A stretch of DNA of 64,000 nt, taken from MVRV01 sp964469905 (GTDB taxonomy: Bacteria; Desulfobacterota; Syntrophia; Syntrophales; Smithellaceae). Position numbers and translations under genes: made by a program. Below, in pieces: positions 59,893 to 64,000 of the stretch; the first letter of the stretch is position 1, and each line of letters starts with the position of its first letter. The notes under the pieces were generated by a model, which was given only the letters and a program-made list of their open reading frames with translations, was not told the DNA's origin and did not search any database. Location of the stretch: the NCBI GenBank assembly GCA_964469905.1, contig CAYXZW010000002.1, forward strand, positions 1 through 64,000, given 5' to 3'.

Positions 59893-61038
59893 TCATCTTT
59901 GATTTTGCACTTCTGTCAATAATATCTCTATAATTCTCTGAGCGGCCTGCCCATCACCATAAGGATTATTCACGGCCGCCATTATTGCGCATCTTTCGGG
60001 ATCGCATAACAACTGCCTGATCCCTTCCACAATACGTTCCCGCTGCACACCAACCAAAAGCGCGTTGCCAGCGGCAATACCTTCCGGACGTTCTGTTGTT
60101 TCGCGCATTACCAAAACTGGTTTGCCTAGTGATGGGGCTTCTTCCTGCACACCACCCGAGTCTGTCAGAACAATTGTAGCATGATCCATTAACCAGACAA
60201 AAGGTGCGTAGGACAATGGTTCAATCAGCTGAATGCGTGGATGCCCCCCCAAAATGCGATTAACTGGTTCGCGAACGTTCGGATTGAGATGCATAGGGTA
60301 AACAATTACGACATCCGTAAAACTATCCGCAATCTCGTGTATAGCATAGCAGATATTGTCAAACCCATCCCCAAAACTCTCTCTCCGGTGGCCCGTAACA
60401 AGGATAACCTTCTGTCCCGTAACTGCTTCACATAATCCCTTGGGTAATTCAGGAGGAACGGTTTGCACACGTTCCTGCACCCACAACAGTGCATCAATTA
60501 CAGTGTTACCTGTCACGAAAACGCTTTGGTCCGCAATGCCCTCCTTAAGTAATGTCTGCCTGGCCTGCTCGGTCGGTGCAAAGTGTAAATCGGCAATACG
60601 ACCTACCATACATCTATTAATCTCTTCGGGGAAGGGGGCATACTTGTTGCCCGTGCGCAATCCTGCCTCTATATGACCGACTTTAATCTGATGATAATAT
60701 CCAATCAATGCACCGCAAAATGCAGTGGTTGTATCACCCTGCACCAAAATTATATCGGGCTTTTCCTGAGAAACAACACTATCAAGTCCTTCCATCGCGC
60801 GCGCCGTCACTTGCGCCAGCGTTTGCCCGGGCGACATAATATTCAAGTCATAATCCGGCGAAATGCCAAAAAGAGAAAGCACCTGGTCAAGCATCTGACG
60901 GTGTTGGGCAGTAACACATACTGGAAAATCAAACAGACTTTGTCGACGTTTCAGTTCCAGCACGATAGGTGCAAGCTTAATAGCTTCCGGACGAGTGCCG
61001 ATGATGGTTAATACTTTAGTTTTTATTATTTTCTTCAT
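59893..61038 (-). CDS. wecB: UDP-N-acetylglucosamine 2-epimerase
   Basis: The 381-residue GT-B-like enzyme begins VLTIIGTRPEAIKLAPIV, and has HIEAGLRTGN near 120, VTGHRRESFGDGF near 216 and LTDSGGVQEEAPSLGKPVLVMRE near 290, all signatures of non-hydrolysing WecB. It makes UDP-ManNAc, so this glycan probably contains ManNAc or a derivative. No wecC dehydrogenase is seen in the window. Confidence 0.94.
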   Translation of the reverse strand: MKKIIKTKVLTIIGTRPEAIKLAPIVLELKRRQSLFDFPVCVTAQHRQMLDQVLSLFGISPDYDLNIMSPGQTLAQVTARAMEGLDSVVSQEKPDIILVQGDTTTAFCGALIGYYHQIKVGHIEAGLRTGNKYAPFPEEINRCMVGRIADLHFAPTEQARQTLLKEGIADQSVFVTGNTVIDALLWVQERVQTVPPELPKGLCEAVTGQKVILVTGHRRESFGDGFDNICYAIHEIADSFTDVVIVYPMHLNPNVREPVNRILGGHPRIQLIEPLSYAPFVWLMDHATIVLTDSGGVQEEAPSLGKPVLVMRETTERPEGIAAGNALLVGVQRERIVEGIRQLLCDPERCAIMAAVNNPYGDGQAAQRIIEILLTEVQNQR

Positions 61039-61081
61039 TGATCAATCTGTCTCATGCGAAATATATAAATTTAATGAAATT

Positions 61082-62065
61082 CTATGTTCGTTTTATTTCC
61101 CCTCTGTCACATAGCCATTGAATGGTCCGCTCGACGCCTTCTTGAAGCGTGTATGGCAAAGGGAAAGAAAGTTCCATAACCGGCTGCATATTAAAAACAT
61201 ATTCGGTCAAAATGTTGTTCAACCTAAATGTTGTGAGCGGAACATCGTGCCAACCTATTGTTTTGCAACCATCGCCAACTTTTGCAGCCAATTTTGCTAT
61301 CCAAAGAGGAACGTTAAAGATATCTCTGGCCCCCACTGTTTTCTGAATCATATGAGCCATGTCGTAAAGGTCTGCAGGCTGGTCATCCGCCACATATATG
61401 GTTCTTCTGTCCACTTTCCCCTGCGGCGCTAACAGTAGTTTATGTATTTGATGGACTGTGTTCCCCACATAACCTAGGGAGCGCTTGTAATGACCGGAAC
61501 CTATATGGAAATACCAACCCTGTGCGATTGCCTTGAAAAAATTCTTGTATGGTTCCTCTCCCCATGGCCCCCATATTGATATAGGCCGAATGATAGTCCA
61601 TGTGTAGGGCAAATTATTATGAGTCCTAACAATTTTTTCTCCTTCAACCTTACTCTGACCATATAGGGTGGTTGGCTGATAATCCGTATCATGTTTCGGC
61701 ACATATCCCATCTTGCATACAAGCAATGAAGATGTAAATATCACACGGTCTACAGAAAAGGAATTTTCAAGAGCAAACAACAAGTTTTCCACACCTTTTA
61801 TGTTCGTCGCAAAAGCTTCCAATCGAGATTCATTCAGTCCTGTCTTCGCAGCTAGATGAACGACATGGGTGGGGGAAAAATCTGCAATTATTTTTTTTAG
61901 CTTTGGGGCATCAAGCAAATCACAATCCCGCCAAAGATCTTTATGTGCAGTATTGCGCGGCACTCTAATGTCCAGATTAAGAACTTCTGCTTCACCTAAC
62001 CTTAACAGAAGTTCAATGTAGTTTGTTCCTATAAATCCGGAACCACCGGTAACAAGTATTCTCAT
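61082..62065 (-). CDS. NAD-dependent epimerase/dehydratase (extended SDR, short-chain steroid-like)
   Basis: The 327-residue protein has RILVTGGSGFIGTNYIELL at the N-terminus, FTSSLLVCKMG near 110 and YGQSKVEGEK near 134 (Y-x-x-x-K), and RRTIYVADDQPADLYDMA near 220. It is a member of the same superfamily as the other three SDR genes here. CAAGAGG precedes the ATG. A ketoreductase or epimerase role is likely; substrate not clear. Confidence 0.85.
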   Translation of the reverse strand: MRILVTGGSGFIGTNYIELLLRLGEAEVLNLDIRVPRNTAHKDLWRDCDLLDAPKLKKIIADFSPTHVVHLAAKTGLNESRLEAFATNIKGVENLLFALENSFSVDRVIFTSSLLVCKMGYVPKHDTDYQPTTLYGQSKVEGEKIVRTHNNLPYTWTIIRPISIWGPWGEEPYKNFFKAIAQGWYFHIGSGHYKRSLGYVGNTVHQIHKLLLAPQGKVDRRTIYVADDQPADLYDMAHMIQKTVGARDIFNVPLWIAKLAAKVGDGCKTIGWHDVPLTTFRLNNILTEYVFNMQPVMELSFPLPYTLQEGVERTIQWLCDRGEIKRT

Positions 62066-62165
62066 CTATTGTTTTCCTCTTGAAAGTTTTTTACGGTTCT
62101 CGAATATCGTATGTTAGTTAAGCGTCATCAATTCGGATAAAAGCTCCAGATGATTTCCGGATCAT

Positions 62166-64000
62166 TTAAGCAGACGATATTTCTATTGCTAATTTTGTTG
62201 TTTCAAAAAGACTTTCTAACTCTATAGGGCAGTTATTATTTGCCTTATCAAGGAGAAATTTCGACATAATATCGAGCTCTTCAAAATGACCTTTCTTAGA
62301 TGTTTTACTATTCATACTTTGAACTTGCGCGCCATAACCCACTATTGATTTATAATCATCTACGATTATACTTTTCTCGTCGAAATGTATTTCCAAACAT
62401 TCCTTAGATAGGATTTTTGACCCTACTGCAAAATACTCCAAAGTTGCTATTGATCCATCTTCATATTCAAACAAAATGCTCCGGTTATCAGAGCTACTTA
62501 TGCTTGTGGTTTTTGGTGAAATACTGGCGGCAGCAAAGGATTTTACTGGTGATCCGACCAGATAGGAAAATAGATCGATGATATGACATGCTTCACCGAT
62601 AATTCGGCCGCCACCTTCTGCAGTATGAACCCAATGTCCTAAAGGTACGTAACCTGCATTCATTCGATAATGAATAAACAGCGGATTTATTCTTTTTTGA
62701 GTATGTCTCTTCAATTCCTGAATGTACGGCGAAAAGCGCCGATTAAATCCAACCATAAGGAATGGTTTTTCGCCTGGCCTTAATGGGGCATGAAGAATAT
62801 CATTATCACTATATATTTTTTTAATGCTGCTCAATTCTTCAAGAGTTGTGCAAAGTGGTTTTTCGACAAAAGTATTTTTACCAGCATGCAATGCGTCAAG
62901 AACCATTGAGCCATGTAAATTATGCCGCGTGCAAATCATTACCAGATCAACATCCGGATCTGAAAGTATATCTTGAAAATTTGATGTTGCATATGCCGCT
63001 TCGTAGCGTTTGGCTGCGGATTGTGCTTTTAATCCTGTTCGACTGCAGAGGGCGTGTATTTTATATTTATCACTTAAGCCAGCTAGGTTGGGAAGATGAA
63101 CCTCTGTCGAGAAACCTCCTGCCCCCACGAGAGCTACCCGAATTTTTGGTGACTCATTCTTTTTAAAATTAAATACAGGTACCTTTCTTTCCGTTTCAAC
63201 AATATTCGAAGATTCATCGATAGAGCCTGCATTATATTCTAAAAGAACTATCATAGGTTTTTCGGGTCCTTTTAGAACCTCAAAAGCCTTATCTACATGA
63301 TCAATTGAATATACGGCATGAATAAGTGGTTCGATAATGACTTTCCCAGACTGAAGCAGGCGAAGGTACTCCTCCATGTTACGATTTTCCGTCCAACGTA
63401 CATAGGCATAAGGATAGTCAACACCATTTTCTTCATAGGTTGGATCATAACGCCCTGGTCCATAGGATGAGGAAATAAGAAAATCTATTTCTTTTGAGTA
63501 AACATCTTCCCTCTTAAATGCATCCCCCCATACGCCAACCATGATCATTCGGCCTTTCCGCCGAGTCATGGCGAAGGCATCGGATAAAGCCTGATTTTGA
63601 TTTGTCGTTGCACAGAAAATAATTGCGTCCGCGCCGTAGCCGCCCGTGAAATGCATCACAGCTTTAATAGCATCTTCTTTCAGCGGGTTTAAAACTAAAT
63701 CTGCTCCCAACCGCGCAGCCATGATCAGGCGTGTTTCGTCCACATCCACTACAACAACTCTGGCTCCAGAATTCTTCAGTATCTGTGAAACTATTTGGCC
63801 GATACCACCTGCTCCAAAAACCACAACATATTCGCCCAACTGCACAGAAGCTCTGCGGACACTTTGAATTGCAATGCCTCCCAAAGCAACTGTTGATGCC
63901 AGACGATAGCCTAACTGATCTGGCATGCGGATGACCAGATTACTCGACACAGAGGCAAATTCAGCATGATTCGCACCACCCCCTGCGGCCGCCACCATAT
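62166..64000 (-). CDS. Bidomain zinc-type dehydrogenase / Gfo-Idh-MocA oxidoreductase, cut by right edge
   Basis: At least 611 residues lie in the window and the frame runs past 64000, so the N-terminus is missing. The first part is the Rossmann half of a medium-chain (zinc-type) alcohol dehydrogenase (VVFGAGGIGQIVSQILKNSG), the second a Gfo/Idh/MocA oxidoreductase (RVALVGAGGFSTEVHLPNL, then EKPLCTTLEEL). Such fused proteins occur in polysaccharide loci. ATG 63998 is an internal methionine rather than the start. It is the first gene seen of this minus-strand locus. Confidence 0.85.
   Translation of the reverse strand, partial: MVAAAGGGANHAEFASVSSNLVIRMPDQLGYRLASTVALGGIAIQSVRRASVQLGEYVVVFGAGGIGQIVSQILKNSGARVVVVDVDETRLIMAARLGADLVLNPLKEDAIKAVMHFTGGYGADAIIFCATTNQNQALSDAFAMTRRKGRMIMVGVWGDAFKREDVYSKEIDFLISSSYGPGRYDPTYEENGVDYPYAYVRWTENRNMEEYLRLLQSGKVIIEPLIHAVYSIDHVDKAFEVLKGPEKPMIVLLEYNAGSIDESSNIVETERKVPVFNFKKNESPKIRVALVGAGGFSTEVHLPNLAGLSDKYKIHALCSRTGLKAQSAAKRYEAAYATSNFQDILSDPDVDLVMICTRHNLHGSMVLDALHAGKNTFVEKPLCTTLEELSSIKKIYSDNDILHAPLRPGEKPFLMVGFNRRFSPYIQELKRHTQKRINPLFIHYRMNAGYVPLGHWVHTAEGGGRIIGEACHIIDLFSYLVGSPVKSFAAASISPKTTSISSSDNRSILFEYEDGSIATLEYFAVGSKILSKECLEIHFDEKSIIVDDYKSIVGYGAQVQSMNSKTSKKGHFEELDIMSKFLLDKANNNCPIELESLFETTKLAIEISSA

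Noticed and set aside
1..64000. CRISPR arrays, prophage or intact insertion sequences
   Set aside because: No regularly spaced direct repeats, transposase or phage structural genes were seen.

Overview
The window looks like chromosome of a strictly anaerobic, Gram-negative bacterium of the deltaproteobacterial (Desulfobacterota) type, perhaps near the syntrophic or sulfur-metabolising lineages. That is inference from content: many periplasmic multiheme c-type cytochromes, a System II (ResB/CcsA) cytochrome maturation pair, Tat-exported flavo- and iron-sulfur proteins, FdhE, cobamide salvage, and a complete Lpx/Lol/Bam outer-membrane cluster. No rRNA, CRISPR array, prophage or intact insertion sequence was seen; there is one tRNA (Leu, GAG).

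Region 1 (1-14128), periplasmic electron transfer. A Tat-exported fumarate-reductase-like flavoprotein is followed by a six-heme cytochrome. Next comes a CsoR/CstR-type regulator with a clear palindromic operator, an 11-heme cytochrome gene interrupted by one in-frame UGA with a SECIS-like hairpin just behind it (a candidate selenoprotein), and a periplasmic double rhodanese. A sigma-54 activator is encoded convergently. It is followed by a second six-heme cytochrome, an NrfD/PsrC-type quinone-reacting membrane subunit, a four-cluster ferredoxin subunit and a 12-heme cytochrome made of four three-heme modules: a quinone-to-multiheme electron conduit. ResB/CcsA supplies heme attachment.

Region 2 (14129-16617) holds a relic of a duplicated ferredoxin segment, a BrnT/BrnA-like toxin-antitoxin pair, a Tat-exported flavodoxin-ferredoxin protein and a hotdog thioesterase.

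Region 3 (16800-25310) is a cobamide uptake, remodelling and assembly block: btuC, btuD, a cobalamin riboswitch, btuB, btuF, cobT, cobS, cbiR, cobU. A dispersed, structured repeat sits inside the riboswitch and again between cobS and cbiR.

Region 4 (25401-34753) is housekeeping: RNase D, a MinD/FlhG ATPase, a GGDEF protein, tRNA-Leu, secG, tpiA, gap, nth, fdhE, ssb, lysS.

Region 5 (34803-52021) builds the outer membrane: LolC/E-LolD, BamA with an extra N-terminal domain, Skp/OmpH, LpxD, LpxA, GnnA, GnnB, LpxB, MsbA, LpxK, a late acyltransferase, WaaF, GmhB, WaaC and a Trm112-like protein. The gnnA-gnnB pair predicts lipid A built on 2,3-diamino-glucose. Region 6 (52027-64000, minus strand) is a surface polysaccharide locus with a heptosyltransferase-like enzyme, a CapD/PglF dehydratase, a PglC-like initiating transferase, four SDR epimerases, a glycosyltransferase, WecB and a bidomain oxidoreductase cut by the right edge.

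The most unusual signals are the recoded-UGA cytochrome with its sulfur-linked neighbours, and the dispersed stem-borne repeat family, one member of which lies inside the riboswitch. Functions are from reading the sequence only; no database search was run.
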